Counted from the stretch's first letter, positions 51,898-61,699 are shown. The stretch: 64,000 nucleotides of DNA from Chryseobacterium sp. CH21 (GCF_004119445.1 NZ_QICI01000090.1:1-64000), one strand, 5' to 3'. Program-made: numbers and translations. Notes: generated by a model from the sequence alone, not told the origin.

Positions 51898-54318
51898 TTA
51901 AAAAGTATAATTAACATTCAACTGAAAAGTTGTTCCGTTAAATCCAAACTGATTGACCTCCCAGGGATATCTGAACCTTCCTCCAAGATCTGTTACTACA
52001 TCTCCTTTGCTGTCTATTACATCCGGGTAAATATTAAATAAATTATTTACAACGCCGGAAACTTTAAGGTCTTTCGTAATTTTATATGTTAAAACGATAT
52101 CTGTAACTACCTTACCGGAAAATGTCTGATCTTTGGCAGGATCAGTAGCGTGCTGCCATGTAACCGAACCAAAATACGTATTATTAAGGTTAAAATTAAA
52201 CTTTGAAATATCATACGAAAGACTAAGAATCGTTTTTGTTTTTGGTCTTGCAGAGATGATTCTGGATTGTTCTTTTCTGTCAAAAAAGTTTTCTGAGTAA
52301 CCATTTTGAGCCAAAATAGGGGGAACAGCAATATTATCTACTATTTTAGTTTCGTTATAATTAAAAGCAGCAATAATTCCCAATCTTCCTTTGCCAATAG
52401 CGGAAGTATTATAATTAGCTACAAAATCTACCCCCTGAGTAACTGTATTTACAGCATTGGTGAAAAACTTCAGAGAGGTTATTTTGTTGTTATTTAATAT
52501 TACTTCTACAGGGTTTGTCAGATCCGGACTTCCGGGAGCACCGGTTTTGTACCCAATATCTCCTGAGAAAAGTACCCTGTCTTTAATTTTTATTCTATAA
52601 TAATCTGCTGTAATCGTAAGGTTTTTAAAAGGTTTTACAGCAAATCCTCCAGTAATGTTAAAGGCTTTTTCAGCATTTAATTTAGGTACCCCAAGGTCTG
52701 ATCTTATAATTTGAGAGTCATTATTAAAAGTACCCTGATTAGCTACCGTATTCCCAGTAATTTTGGTTTGAACATTGGAATAATAAATCTGGTGTAATGA
52801 AGGGGCACGGAAACCTGTAGACACAGATCCACGGAAAACCAATTTATCATCCAACAACTTATACCTTGCATTTCCTTTCCAGGAAACATTATTTCCGAAA
52901 TCACTGAAATTTTCATACCTCACTGTTCCTCCAAGTAACAGGTTTTTCGTAACATCCCATTCCGCATTCATATAAGCTCCGATATTCTGACGGTTTTTAT
53001 TGACTTCATTTTGAGGCTGCAGTCCCGGAAATGATTCTGCACCACTTCCTATATAAGATGCTTCTTCTCCTGCCCTTGCCTGATAATTTTCATTACGTAC
53101 TTCAGCTCCGGCTCCTAAAACAAGCGCACCAAAATCCCGGCTGATATCTATGTTACCTATAATATTACTGAACTGGTGGCCACCTGCTTTAAAACGGGTT
53201 GGGGAATTGGCACCCAAAGACGTGTTAATGGTATTTGCTAAAGCATAATCTACTGCATTAGAGCCAAAGGTTGCACTCCCATCAAAACTCCATTTTCCAA
53301 ACATACCTTTCCATCCGGAAGTTAAATTATAATCGTAAACATCTGTTTTAAACTCCGGTTGAAATCCATTGTAAGCCTGTCCTTTGGGAGTTAATAAACC
53401 GAAATCTGAAGTTACCCAATAGGGGGTTCTATACAAAGCAAAACTGGTCCCACTTCTGTACGTTGTACCCCCAAAAGCATAAAATTTGCCCGTTTCTCCT
53501 GTTGGCAACTCAAAATTGACAAACATATTGCCCACTTTTGTTTCCGGCTGCCCAATAATCATTCCTAAACCGGGATTGGCCTGAGTCCAGGCATTATCCA
53601 CACCAAAAAGTTCATCTTTTGTAACAGAACCTGCTCGGTTCGTTTTATTTTGAGAGGAAAATCCGAAGGTAAGATTCAGACTTCCGGTTTTTGCTACTTT
53701 GATTCCTGTATTAAAATCTGCTCCGATATTAAAACCGTCTCCTTTTGAAGTAATCCCTGAAAAAAGATTAACGGTGCTTTTTCCAACACTGTTCTTAAGA
53801 ATAATATTAATAACTCCTGCAATAGCATCAGATCCGTACTGTGCAGATGCTCCATCCCTCAATACCTCTACGTTTTGCAAGGCTGCTGAAGGAATACTTT
53901 TCAGATCTGTCCCTACTTCCCCTTTTCCCGGGGTATCATTTACATAAATTAAAGCACTTTGATTTTTTCTTTTACCGTTCACCAGCACTAATGTTCTGGA
54001 AGGTCCTAATCCTCTTAAATCTGCAGGATCAAAATGAGCTGTTGCATCGGAAACAGTCTGTTGTGATGAATTAAAAGATGGAACGGAATAGGTTAAAGCT
54101 TTATCAAAAGTAACCTGCCCTGTGGATTTTAATTGTACGGCGGAAATATTATCAATAGGAATTGCTGAGGTAATAATGGTTCTGGGCTTGGTTCTACCCG
54201 TGGTAACCACCACTTCATCTATTTTATTTTGTTTTATGCTGTCCTGAGCATATCCCATTGCACCAGCTCCGCTTAATACTAATGCATAGATTTTTCCATT
54301 AAATAAATTATTTTTCAT
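51898..54318 (-). CDS. TonB-dependent receptor
   Basis: The 806-residue outer-membrane transporter has a signal peptide ending YAQ, a TonB-box-like segment (IDEVVVTTGR) and a plug domain (~50-175: RTLVLVNGKRKNQSALIYV; VEVLRDGASAQYGSDAIAGVI). The barrel ends in GFNGTTFQLNVNYTF with terminal Phe, the normal C-terminal signature. No carboxypeptidase-regulatory-like domain is present. The ligand is unknown; plug and barrel resemble siderophore/cobalamin-type receptors more than SusC. The cobalamin adenosyltransferase gene is next door but in a different unit. An exact promoter match lies at 54369-54397. Confidence 0.92.
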   Translation of the reverse strand: MKNNLFNGKIYALVLSGAGAMGYAQDSIKQNKIDEVVVTTGRTKPRTIITSAIPIDNISAVQLKSTGQVTFDKALTYSVPSFNSSQQTVSDATAHFDPADLRGLGPSRTLVLVNGKRKNQSALIYVNDTPGKGEVGTDLKSIPSAALQNVEVLRDGASAQYGSDAIAGVINIILKNSVGKSTVNLFSGITSKGDGFNIGADFNTGIKVAKTGSLNLTFGFSSQNKTNRAGSVTKDELFGVDNAWTQANPGLGMIIGQPETKVGNMFVNFELPTGETGKFYAFGGTTYRSGTSFALYRTPYWVTSDFGLLTPKGQAYNGFQPEFKTDVYDYNLTSGWKGMFGKWSFDGSATFGSNAVDYALANTINTSLGANSPTRFKAGGHQFSNIIGNIDISRDFGALVLGAGAEVRNENYQARAGEEASYIGSGAESFPGLQPQNEVNKNRQNIGAYMNAEWDVTKNLLLGGTVRYENFSDFGNNVSWKGNARYKLLDDKLVFRGSVSTGFRAPSLHQIYYSNVQTKITGNTVANQGTFNNDSQIIRSDLGVPKLNAEKAFNITGGFAVKPFKNLTITADYYRIKIKDRVLFSGDIGYKTGAPGSPDLTNPVEVILNNNKITSLKFFTNAVNTVTQGVDFVANYNTSAIGKGRLGIIAAFNYNETKIVDNIAVPPILAQNGYSENFFDRKEQSRIISARPKTKTILSLSYDISKFNFNLNNTYFGSVTWQHATDPAKDQTFSGKVVTDIVLTYKITKDLKVSGVVNNLFNIYPDVIDSKGDVVTDLGGRFRYPWEVNQFGFNGTTFQLNVNYTF

Positions 54319-54368
54319 ACCAATTGATAATTATTCAATAAATCTAATGAAAAAATTAATATTAAATA

Positions 54369-54397
54369 CAAAAATAAAACATATGATAGTAATTCAA
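54369..54397 (-). promoter_or_regulatory. Bacteroidota-type promoter of the TonB receptor gene
   Basis: Read on the minus strand: TTG, 18 nt, TATTTTTG, an exact match to the TTG/TAnnTTTG consensus. The predicted 5' leader is about 45 nt. Confidence 0.6.
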
Positions 54398-54610
54398 TTT
54401 TATATTTGCGAAAATCATACCATTTCATTAAAAAAGTAATTAATCTACAAAACATAAATTTATTTATTAATAACATGAAAAAAAATAAAGCAATAAAGCT
54501 ATATTCGTATAAAAAAATCAATTAGTTAACATCAGAAATAAACATAACTTTATTCGTTCTGATAAGTAGCTTTAAACGGGTTGAGAGGGCTTCGCCTATG
54601 GCTTGCAATA
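54398..54610. other. AT-rich gap upstream of the TonB receptor
   Basis: No gene is supported here. A short higher-G+C segment around 54575-54605 (GGGTTGAGAGGGCTTCGCC) may be a fragment of another dispersed repeat. No riboswitch-like fold was recognised. Confidence 0.4.
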
Positions 54611-54636
54611 AAAAATGGCCGGGAGAAACCGGCCAT
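54611..54636 (-). terminator. Terminator of the lipoprotein gene at 54644
   Basis: A perfect 8-bp G+C-rich stem ATGGCCGG/CCGGCCAT with a 6-nt loop, followed by a T run on the minus strand. Confidence 0.8.
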
Positions 54637-54643
54637 ATCCAAA

Positions 54644-55228
54644 TTATTTATTTACCTCTACGTATTGTATGATGGTCTGATTTTTTGAGTTGTAGATAAT
54701 AGTACTACTCTTGGGAAATCTTTTCAGTTTATAATACTGAATGTTTTTATCGGATTTAATATCTTCCAGAATACTGGTATCAATTGTATTGTCAGGAAGG
54801 AATTTTGATATAAAACTTATTTTATCGATGATATTCTGTCCATCAATCTTTCGGGCAGTTTTATCAGATTTATTTTCATCAGAAGTTGGCTGGCTTTCTA
54901 AAAACAGAAGCAATACTGCAATATCAGCTTTATATTTAAAAATATATCCTTCAGGTCTTCCGGGAATATTGATTTTCTTTCCTTTTTCTTCTGAAACAAT
55001 GGAAGCACCGGTACCAGGAAAAACAGCATTAAACTTTACGTCTTCGAAATTGGTTAAAGAATTTATAGATTCATTGACTGTTTTCTTTACCGTTTCTTCC
55101 ACAGCCTGCTGAGCTTTCTGCTGCACAGCTTCGGTTGTTTTCTGAACAGTCTGGTCAATTTTTTCCTCTATTTTATTGCATGATACTACTAAAAAAGCAG
55201 TGACAACAGGCAAAATATACTTCTTCAT
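54644..55228 (-). CDS. Coiled-coil lipoprotein of unknown function
   Basis: The 194-residue protein has a lipoprotein signal (YILPVVTAFLVVSC, Cys17). An amphipathic Lys/Glu/Gln-rich helix of ~45 residues follows (EEKIDQTVQKTTEAVQQKAQ), probably a coiled coil. The ~130-residue C-terminal domain is mixed alpha/beta (FNAVFPGTGASIVSEEKGKK; PEGYIFKYKADIAVLLLFLE). No family was recognised. It is probably anchored in the envelope. Confidence 0.75.
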   Translation of the reverse strand: MKKYILPVVTAFLVVSCNKIEEKIDQTVQKTTEAVQQKAQQAVEETVKKTVNESINSLTNFEDVKFNAVFPGTGASIVSEEKGKKINIPGRPEGYIFKYKADIAVLLLFLESQPTSDENKSDKTARKIDGQNIIDKISFISKFLPDNTIDTSILEDIKSDKNIQYYKLKRFPKSSTIIYNSKNQTIIQYVEVNK

Positions 55229-55397
55229 AATTCTATTAATTGCGATTTTTTAGTAATACACTACTCTTCTAACGCAAAAGTAGAGCCAATATTTGAAGAT
55301 AAAAAAAATATTTTTTCAATATCAAAAATCCTACTGACAAACTGTTGCCATAACCCTCTCTTACCTTTGTATCAACAACAAACAAAACAAATACATT

Positions 55398-55889
55398 ATG
55401 ACAACTACAGCAACAGCCACTAAACAATTTATGACTTCTGAACAGTTACTAGAAGACTGGCAGGGACACAGAAATCTTACAAGAAGAGTGATTGAATCTT
55501 TTCCTGAAAAAGAGCTATTCGAATTTTCTGTAGGCGGAATGAGACCGTTTGCAAAACTGGCAGTAGAACTGATCAGCATTGGTGGGCCTGCTTTAAAAGG
55601 AATTGTGGAAGGAAATATGGAAGCATACAGTGAAGAAGCATTTAATCCTAAAACTAAAGAAGAGATTTTGAAAAAGTGGGATGAAGAAACCAAAGTAATC
55701 AACCATTATTTCAATCAAATTTCTGAAGAACGTTTTCAGGAGACTTTTAATTTATTCGGACAATATGAATTTCCTGTATACCAGAACATTCTTTATTTTG
55801 TAGACAACGAAGTTCACCACCGTGGACAAGGTTATGTTTATCTGAGAGCTTTAGGTATTGAACCTCCTTTCTTCTGGGAGAGATTTTAA
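55398..55889 (+). CDS. DinB-family putative metal-dependent protein
   Basis: The 163-residue cytoplasmic four-helix-bundle protein is DinB/YfiT-like. Histidines at the expected metal positions are present (HRNLTRRVIESFPEK; INHYFNQISEERF; NEVHHRGQGYVYLRALG), the last being the usual HHRGQ signature. Members are often thiol-dependent transferases or hydrolases; the substrate is unknown. A TACCTTTG -7 box lies about 33 bp before the ATG. Confidence 0.88.
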   Translation: MTTTATATKQFMTSEQLLEDWQGHRNLTRRVIESFPEKELFEFSVGGMRPFAKLAVELISIGGPALKGIVEGNMEAYSEEAFNPKTKEEILKKWDEETKVINHYFNQISEERFQETFNLFGQYEFPVYQNILYFVDNEVHHRGQGYVYLRALGIEPPFFWERF

Positions 55890-56087
55890 TTTCAATAAAA
55901 GTGAAGAGGTAAAATTGCAAAAAGGCGGAAATCATGAAAAATACATCTGCAATGTCATTTATTAATAGTGATTTTCTCCATCTCAACAACTTATATCATT
56001 TTTTGCGACTAAACAAATTTAGCTTTTTTGCGATTTTACCCTTGGCTTGTTAACCATTTCATTTATTTGCCTCAATGAAGTCTTTAA

Positions 56088-56116
56088 ACCTCAACAGCTG
56101 TCTTGTTGGGGTTTAT
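56088..56116 (-). terminator. Terminator of the WYL regulator gene
   Basis: An 11-bp stem AAACCTCAACA/TGTTGGGGTTT with one wobble pair and a 7-nt loop. It touches the stop codon of the restored WYL gene. Confidence 0.6.
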
Positions 56117-57068
56117 TATTGATGTCTTTCGATCATTTTTAGCAACAGTTCTTTCAAACGTGTACGAAGACTTTCCGGCTCCAGAACAGTGGCATAATCT
56201 GCAAAAGTGACAACCCAGCGTGGAAACCCATCATTGATCCATTCTGTTTCAAAAGTAAGTTCTACTCCATTTTCTGTTTCTACTTCTTCTGTCAGTCCGT
56301 AGTATTTTTTAGAATTCACGAGGTGATTCATTATCTTTTTATCAACCAGAAGTTTGGCTTTAACTTTATTCCCGTTTGATTTTTTTCGGTAATCATTTAC
56401 CTGTCCATATTCCTGCAGGAAGGATTCTGTGTTTTTGAGATTTCCAGAATTCTGTCGATACGAAACTGTCTGAAATCTTTCCTCAGGGTACAGTATGCCA
56501 TAATGTACCAGATATTAAATTCGAAAAACATCCCGACTGTTTCAATCGTTCTGTTATCTACCCTTCCTTCTACAGTTTTATACCTTATAGTGAGCTGGGT
56601 TTTCTCTGCTATACTTTCCAGGATAATAGGAATTACATTTTTAAGGGAGTCTCCGGAATCTGTGTGAAAGCTGAAAACATCAATCTGCTTTTCAATATTT
56701 TTAATCAGGTTTTTATCAGAATATTTCAATACCGAACGAACCTTTTCCATTGCTGCCTGATAATGATTCCCTAAACTTTGGTGGGAAAATTTCTGCATCA
56801 GTTTTTCAGCGGTAATGAAACTTAACACTTCTTCTTTGGTAAACATAATCGGAGGAAGCTTGTAACCATCCATTAAAGAATAGCCATTCCCTGCTTCTCC
56901 CACAATAGGAATACCCGCATTTTCCAGGGTTTTCACATCACGGTAAATGGTTCTGATGCTTACATCGAATTTTTCAGCCAGATCCTGTGCCCTCACAACA
57001 GGTTTCGACTGTAACTGGGTAAGAATGGCCGTTACCCGATCAAGTTTTTTTAGATAGTGATCGTTCAT
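56116..57068 (-). pseudogene. HTH_11-WYL transcriptional regulator, split by a one-base frameshift
   Basis: The N-terminal ORF (57068-56397) has a winged helix of the DeoR/HTH_11 type (LAEKFDVSIRTIYRDVKTLE, ~25-50) and a WYL domain (~140-205: TQLTIRYKTVEGRVDNRTIE; NIWYIMAYCTLRKDFRQFRIDRI). It then loses frame. The C-terminal extension continues in the next frame (LQEYGQVNDYRKKSNG... to the ORF 56331-56116, ending RLKELLLKMIERH). One A restored in the run of TCAAAAACACAG (~56430) gives a normal 317-residue regulator. WYL proteins sense nucleic-acid ligands or second messengers. The neighbouring ABC exporter may be its target (inference). Confidence 0.88.
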
Positions 57069-57137
57069 GATACAGCAAAGCTAAAATTCTTTTTTGAGGT
57101 ATAGCTTATAAATGGACCTGCTTTTTCTGTTTTAATT

Positions 57138-58939
57138 TTATTTAAAAGTATTCACCAGTTTATCAAGGTTCAGACTTCGAGCTGAGGCATCAAAAATCTC
57201 ACGGTACGTTCCTTCTTTATTGTACAATTCATCATGAGTTCCATTTTCAACCACTCTGCCTTTTTTCATGACATAAATAATATCGGAATCCAGAATCTGT
57301 GACAGCGAGTGGGAAATTATAATAACAGTTCTTCCTTCTTTGATGGCATCCAACGAGTTTTTAATCTGTTCAGTGGCAATTGCATCCAGGCTGGCTGTAG
57401 GCTCATCCAGAAAGATAATCGGAGGGTTTTTAAGAAACAGTCTTGCAATAGCAATTCTCTGCTGTTGTCCCCCGGAAAGTTGGGTAGCATCATGCTGGTA
57501 TTGGTCGGGAAGATCCATAATCTGTTCATGCAGATACGCTTTTTTGCAGCTTCTTCAATTTCTTCAAAGCTTGCATTCATATCTCCATAACGGATATTAT
57601 CTTCTATACTTCCCTGAAAGATATGATTTCTCTGCAGCACCAGCCCCAGATCACTTCTCAGAAAGGTATTATCAAATTCATTAAGATTGACTCCGTCCAA
57701 GAGAATTTCTCCGAAATCCGGAAGATAAAATTTACACAACAAATTAATGACCGTTGATTTTCCAGCACCGCTCAATCCGACTAAAGCTGTCGTTTTTCCA
57801 TTTTCAATTTTCATGGAAACATTATGTAAAGCTTTTGTACCGTTGGGATAGGTGAAATCAACATTTTTCAATTCAAAAGTACCTTTGATTTCTTTTTCTA
57901 CAAAACTTCCGTTTGATTCTGTTTCATTGTCTGCATTCAGAATATCAAAATACCCTTCTGCATAGATCATGGCATCATTCATATCATCATAAATCCTGTG
58001 AAGCTGGCGAATGGGAGCAGAAACATTGTTAAAAAGCATAATATGAAGCATGATGGCTCCAATAGTCATCTGCTGATCCAGCACAAGATAAACGGTTAAA
58101 AGGATAATCAAAACCACTCCGAATTGTTCTATAAAGGTCTTTAAACCATCATAAATAAAGTTCGTTTTTCTTGTGATCATCTGACTTTCCATCAACTCCA
58201 TCTGAAGATCATATTGCTTTTTTCCTTCAAATTTTTCACGGACAAAACTCTTAATCACCATAATGGAATTAATCAGGTTCAGAAGTCCGGACGTCTTTTT
58301 TTCCCTTTGATTTCTAAGCTGGCGGCGAACTCCGCCTAGTTTTTTGGCCTGCAGAGAACTGATGTAAAAATAAATCGGAACAATAATCGTAGAAACGAGC
58401 CCCACATACACATTCTGCATGTACATAATGATTAAAGCAATGATGGCATTGGAAAAAAGAGGGAGAATATCGATGAAAAAATTCTGAACTAATCTCGTCA
58501 GACTTTCTATTCCACGGTCTATTCTAATCTGTAACTTTCCGGATTCATGGTTTTCATCATTAAAATAAGCTACTCTATAGGTCAGAATTTTATCAATAGC
58601 TGATTGTGCCAGCACAGAACTTACATTAATCCTGATTTTTTCTCCATAAAATTTCTGCCCGAAATTGATAAAAATATTCAAAAGTTCTTTTCCCAGTAAA
58701 ATAATGGATATGATAATGAGAATATGAATTCCTTCTGACATGGGATGCGGAAGATGGGTAAGCTTGGTAACCTCATCTACGGTATATTTCAAAACAATCG
58801 GGTTGACCTGTGCTGCAAGAGCTCCCAAAAAAGTAAGAAACAGTGTTCCGTAAATCATGGGACGATAAGGTCTGATAAATGGAACAAGTTGTTTATAGAT
58901 TCCAAATAGGGTAACGGTTCTGTTAAAGGGTTTTGCCAT
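57138..58939 (-). pseudogene. ABC exporter (fused TM and ATPase domains), split by a one-base frameshift
   Basis: The first ORF (58939-57317) supplies six transmembrane helices and the ATPase half with Walker A (VGLSGAGKSTVINLL, ~385) and Q-loop (LVLQRNHIFQGSI). It then misreads after EEAAKKR. The second frame (57518-57138) supplies the signature QLSGGQQQRIAIARL, Walker B IIFLDEPTASLDA and H-loop ISHSLSQ. Restoring one T in the run at 57540-57545 joins them as AAKKAYLHEQIMDLPDQYQ, a 601-residue MsbA/LmrA-like exporter. The substrate is unknown (lipid, peptide or drug). The break may be a sequencing error. Confidence 0.9.
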
Positions 58940-58961
58940 AGATAGAAATCATTTTTAAATG

Positions 58962-58999
58962 AAAAACGTACCGCTTTCAAAAGAAAAAGGTACGTTTTA
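58962..58999 (-). terminator. Terminator between lptB and the ABC exporter gene
   Basis: A 10-bp perfect stem AAAACGTACC/GGTACGTTTT with a 16-nt A-rich loop lies 33 bp past the lptB stop. Confidence 0.7.
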
Positions 59000-59031
59000 T
59001 TATTATGTTCAGCAAGTAAATGCTTTATATT

Positions 59032-60093
59032 TTATCCTTCAAATAGATAAGTTGTAAGGTAATGCAGCTCTTTTCTGCTGGCTTCTTTAGACTCTGCTTC
59101 TGCCTGCTCCAGAGAATATTGGGAATTAATTTCCTTTTTCTGGAAAACAAATGAATTGTTAGCATTCTTATCCACTACATCATTAAAGATATGTTCAATT
59201 TCAGAATTCGCTAATGAAGCAAAACTGATATCTTCAAAACCATACATCAGCCTCAGATCATCAAACATTTTGAAGTTTTCATCTACAAATCCCTGCAACT
59301 GTGCTTTTGAATCAAAATTACCCGCCCAGATATTATATGCGTATTTCTTCTTTTTAGGTTTATCTAAAATACTTTGATACACGAAGTTTTCACCCAGATA
59401 GGCTTCCCTTACCTGCGGATCATTCGCTAAATCTTCCGGAAGTCCTTCTTTCAGGATCTTTCCCTCAAACATAATATAAGTTTTATTGGTAATAGCCAGA
59501 GTCTGTTGTACATTGTGGTCGGTAATCAGAATCCCGATATTTTTATCAACAAGGCTTCTTACAATTTTCTGGATATCTTCTACGGCAATCGGGTCTACCC
59601 CTGCAAAAGGTTCATCCAGAAGAATAAAATTCGGGCTTGTAGCAAGACAACGAGCAATTTCGGTTCTACGTCTTTCCCCTCCGGAAAGAAGATCTCCTCT
59701 GTTTTTACGGACATGCTGTAAAGAAAATTCTTCAATAAGTTCATCACATTTAATCTGCTGTTCACGTTTTGAAAGTTTAGTGAGCTGCAATACTCCCATG
59801 ATGTTTTCCTCCACAGACAACTTTCTGAAAACCGAAGCCTCCTGAGCCAGATACCCGATTCCCTTTTGGGCTCTTCGGTACATGGCATCGGTAGTAATCT
59901 CCTGCTTGTCTAAGAAAATTTTTCCTGAAGTGGGCTTAACCAACCCTACAATCATATAAAACGATGTGGTTTTTCCTGCTCCGTTCGGGCCAAGCAAACC
60001 AACAATTTCTCCCTGTTGAACCTGTACAGAAACGCCTTTTACCACTTTTTTAGGACCGTATTCCTTGATTAAGTTTTCTCCTCGTAAAATCAT
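59032..60093 (-). CDS. lptB: LPS export ABC transporter ATPase LptB with a ~110-residue C-terminal extension
   Basis: Residues 1-240 are a normal LptB: Walker A GPNGAGKTT (35-43), YLAQEASVFRKLSVEENI, signature DLLSGGERRRTEIARCL (134-150), Walker B FILLDEPFAGVDP (156-168) and the typical end DPQVREAYLGENF. LptB powers LPS extraction from the inner membrane with LptFG. LptB proteins usually stop here at ~240 residues; this one continues for 113 more. The extension (251-353) starts YNIWAGNFDSKAQLQGFVDE, which resembles the Imm22-type immunity-protein motif as I remember it. Whether this fusion is common in relatives is unknown to me. Confidence 0.9.
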   Translation of the reverse strand: MILRGENLIKEYGPKKVVKGVSVQVQQGEIVGLLGPNGAGKTTSFYMIVGLVKPTSGKIFLDKQEITTDAMYRRAQKGIGYLAQEASVFRKLSVEENIMGVLQLTKLSKREQQIKCDELIEEFSLQHVRKNRGDLLSGGERRRTEIARCLATSPNFILLDEPFAGVDPIAVEDIQKIVRSLVDKNIGILITDHNVQQTLAITNKTYIMFEGKILKEGLPEDLANDPQVREAYLGENFVYQSILDKPKKKKYAYNIWAGNFDSKAQLQGFVDENFKMFDDLRLMYGFEDISFASLANSEIEHIFNDVVDKNANNSFVFQKKEINSQYSLEQAEAESKEASRKELHYLTTYLFEG

Positions 60094-60247
60094 AGGGCAA
60101 ATATATCAAAAATATAAACTTCACTTATAGGTTAATATCAACTTGTTTACGTTAAATGCAAACTTATTCATTTACAACCTATTGTAACTTTTCATCATTT
60201 TAATCTACTCATCGTAAAACATATCAATCAATTATAAATATTAAGCA

Positions 60248-60541
60248 ATGGAAAATTACGGTTACACAAAAACAGAAGATATTCACAACCAGCAAAGCAA
60301 CGTACCTTATCGTTCAGAGAAAAAAATACCTGCTGCTATATTAGGAATCCTTGTAGGATGGCTGGCTTTAAATAAATTTTATCTGGGCTATACGAAGGAG
60401 GGAATTATTCAGCTGGTTCTGAATGTTGTTACTTTGGGAGCAGCTTCCATCATTCCTTTCATTGAAGGTATTTTATATCTTTTTATGAATGACAAACAAT
60501 TTGATGACACTTATGTATACGGGAAAAAAGGTTGGTTGTAA
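60248..60541 (+). CDS. TM2-domain membrane protein
   Basis: The 97-residue protein has a polar N-terminus and a TM2 domain: KKIPAAILGILVGWLALNKFYLG (helix 1 plus conserved NKFYLG turn), then IIQLVLNVVTLGAASIIPFIEGILYL (helix 2), and a short tail with a FDDTYVYG motif. TM2 proteins are small two-helix inner-membrane proteins of mostly unknown role. It is divergent from lptB. Confidence 0.88.
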   Translation: MENYGYTKTEDIHNQQSNVPYRSEKKIPAAILGILVGWLALNKFYLGYTKEGIIQLVLNVVTLGAASIIPFIEGILYLFMNDKQFDDTYVYGKKGWL

Positions 60542-60567
60542 AAAATTATCCTCACCTCGTTAGAAAT

Positions 60568-60602
60568 AAAAAGAGACTCCCGATTAAGTAGTCTCTTTTT
60601 TA
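60568..60602. terminator. Bidirectional terminator between the TM2 gene and hemB
   Basis: An 11-bp perfect stem AAAAAGAGACT/AGTCTCTTTTT with an 11-nt loop lies between convergent genes. Confidence 0.8.
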
Positions 60603-60620
60603 TCTGAATGCATTTAATCA

Positions 60621-61610
60621 TTATTTATTTAAAAGAATAGCAGCTTCTTTCGCAAAATAGGTAAAGATCATGTCTGCTCCTGCTCTTTTAAAACATGTTA
60701 AACTTTCAATGATCGTTTTGTCATTATCCAGCCAGCCATTTTGAGCAGCCGCTTTTACCATAGCATATTCTCCACTTACGTTATAAACTGCAATCGGAAG
60801 GTCAATAGCTTCACGTACTTTGGAAACGATATCCAGATAAGGAAGACCTGGTTTGATCATGATCACATCTGCTCCTTCATGAATATCTTTGAAAACTTCG
60901 TTCAATGCTTCACGGGTATTGTGGAAGTCCATCTGATAAGTCTTTTTATCTTTTGGAATTTCCATATCATCTTTTGGAGCACTGTCTAAGGCACTTCTGA
61001 AAGGCCCATAGAAAGAACTTGCATATTTGGCAGCATAGCTTACAATTCCTACATCTGTAAATCCGCTTTCTTCCAATGCTTCACGAATGATCTGCACTCT
61101 TCCGTCCATCATATCACTTGGAGCCACAAGATCTGCCCCTGCTTCGGCATGAGATACTGACATTCTTGCCAGTGCATCATTCGTAGCATCATTCAGAACT
61201 TTTCCGTTTTCAATGATTCCGTCGTGTCCGTAGATGGAATATGGATCCAACGCTACATCTGGCATAACAATCATTCCCGGAACGGCATCTTTGATTGCTT
61301 TGATGGTGTTTTGCATCAATCCGTCTTTGTTCCAGGCTTCTTTTCCTGTATTGTCTTTAAGATGTTCTGACACCTTCATGTACAAATTGACAGCTTTTAC
61401 TCCCAAAGAAAATAATTCCTTACATTCCTTCACTGTTAAATCTATACTCCGCCTAAAAATTCCCGGCATAGACGGGATTGCCTCCTGCTTGTTTTCGCCC
61501 TCCATTACGAAGATCGGCATTACAAAATCATCAGTTGTAAGCACACTTTCTCTTACCAAACTTCTGATAGATTCATTAACTCTAAGTCTTCTATTTCTTG
61601 AATGTATCAT
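60621..61610 (-). CDS. hemB: Delta-aminolevulinic acid dehydratase (porphobilinogen synthase)
   Basis: The 329-residue cytoplasmic enzyme condenses two 5-aminolevulinates to porphobilinogen in heme/tetrapyrrole synthesis. The Schiff-base lysines are in VSYAAKYASSFYGPFR (~200) and ADVIMIKPGLPYLDI (~250). The metal-binding region reads DVALDPYSIYGHDG, with Asp/Ala instead of the Cys cluster of zinc enzymes, so it is of the Mg-dependent type. The divergent upstream region carries three copies of a TTCTACAA motif. Confidence 0.96.
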   Translation of the reverse strand: MIHSRNRRLRVNESIRSLVRESVLTTDDFVMPIFVMEGENKQEAIPSMPGIFRRSIDLTVKECKELFSLGVKAVNLYMKVSEHLKDNTGKEAWNKDGLMQNTIKAIKDAVPGMIVMPDVALDPYSIYGHDGIIENGKVLNDATNDALARMSVSHAEAGADLVAPSDMMDGRVQIIREALEESGFTDVGIVSYAAKYASSFYGPFRSALDSAPKDDMEIPKDKKTYQMDFHNTREALNEVFKDIHEGADVIMIKPGLPYLDIVSKVREAIDLPIAVYNVSGEYAMVKAAAQNGWLDNDKTIIESLTCFKRAGADMIFTYFAKEAAILLNK

Positions 61611-61633
61611 TTTGGAATACTTTTTGAATAAGT

Positions 61634-61686
61634 TTCTACAAATTTAATATAAGTTCTACAAAAAACTATTGTATGAAATTGTAGAA
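61634..61686. promoter_or_regulatory. Triple TTCTACAA motif between hemB and the T9SS-domain gene
   Basis: TTCTACAA occurs at 61634-61641 and 61654-61661 (20 bp apart, two helical turns), and its complement TTGTAGAA at 61679-61686. It may be a regulator binding array; no regulator is identified. Confidence 0.35.
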
Positions 61687-61699
61687 TTTATTATATTTG
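61669..61699 (+). promoter_or_regulatory. Bacteroidota-type promoter of the stand-alone T9SS-domain protein gene
   Basis: TTG (61669-61671), 20 nt, TATATTTG (61692-61699). The TTG is the first codon of the longer in-frame ORF, which argues that translation starts later, at 61729. Confidence 0.6.

Noticed and set aside
55934..56053. 39-codon plus-strand ORF after the DinB gene
   Set aside because: AT-rich composition without promoter, coupling or recognisable features.
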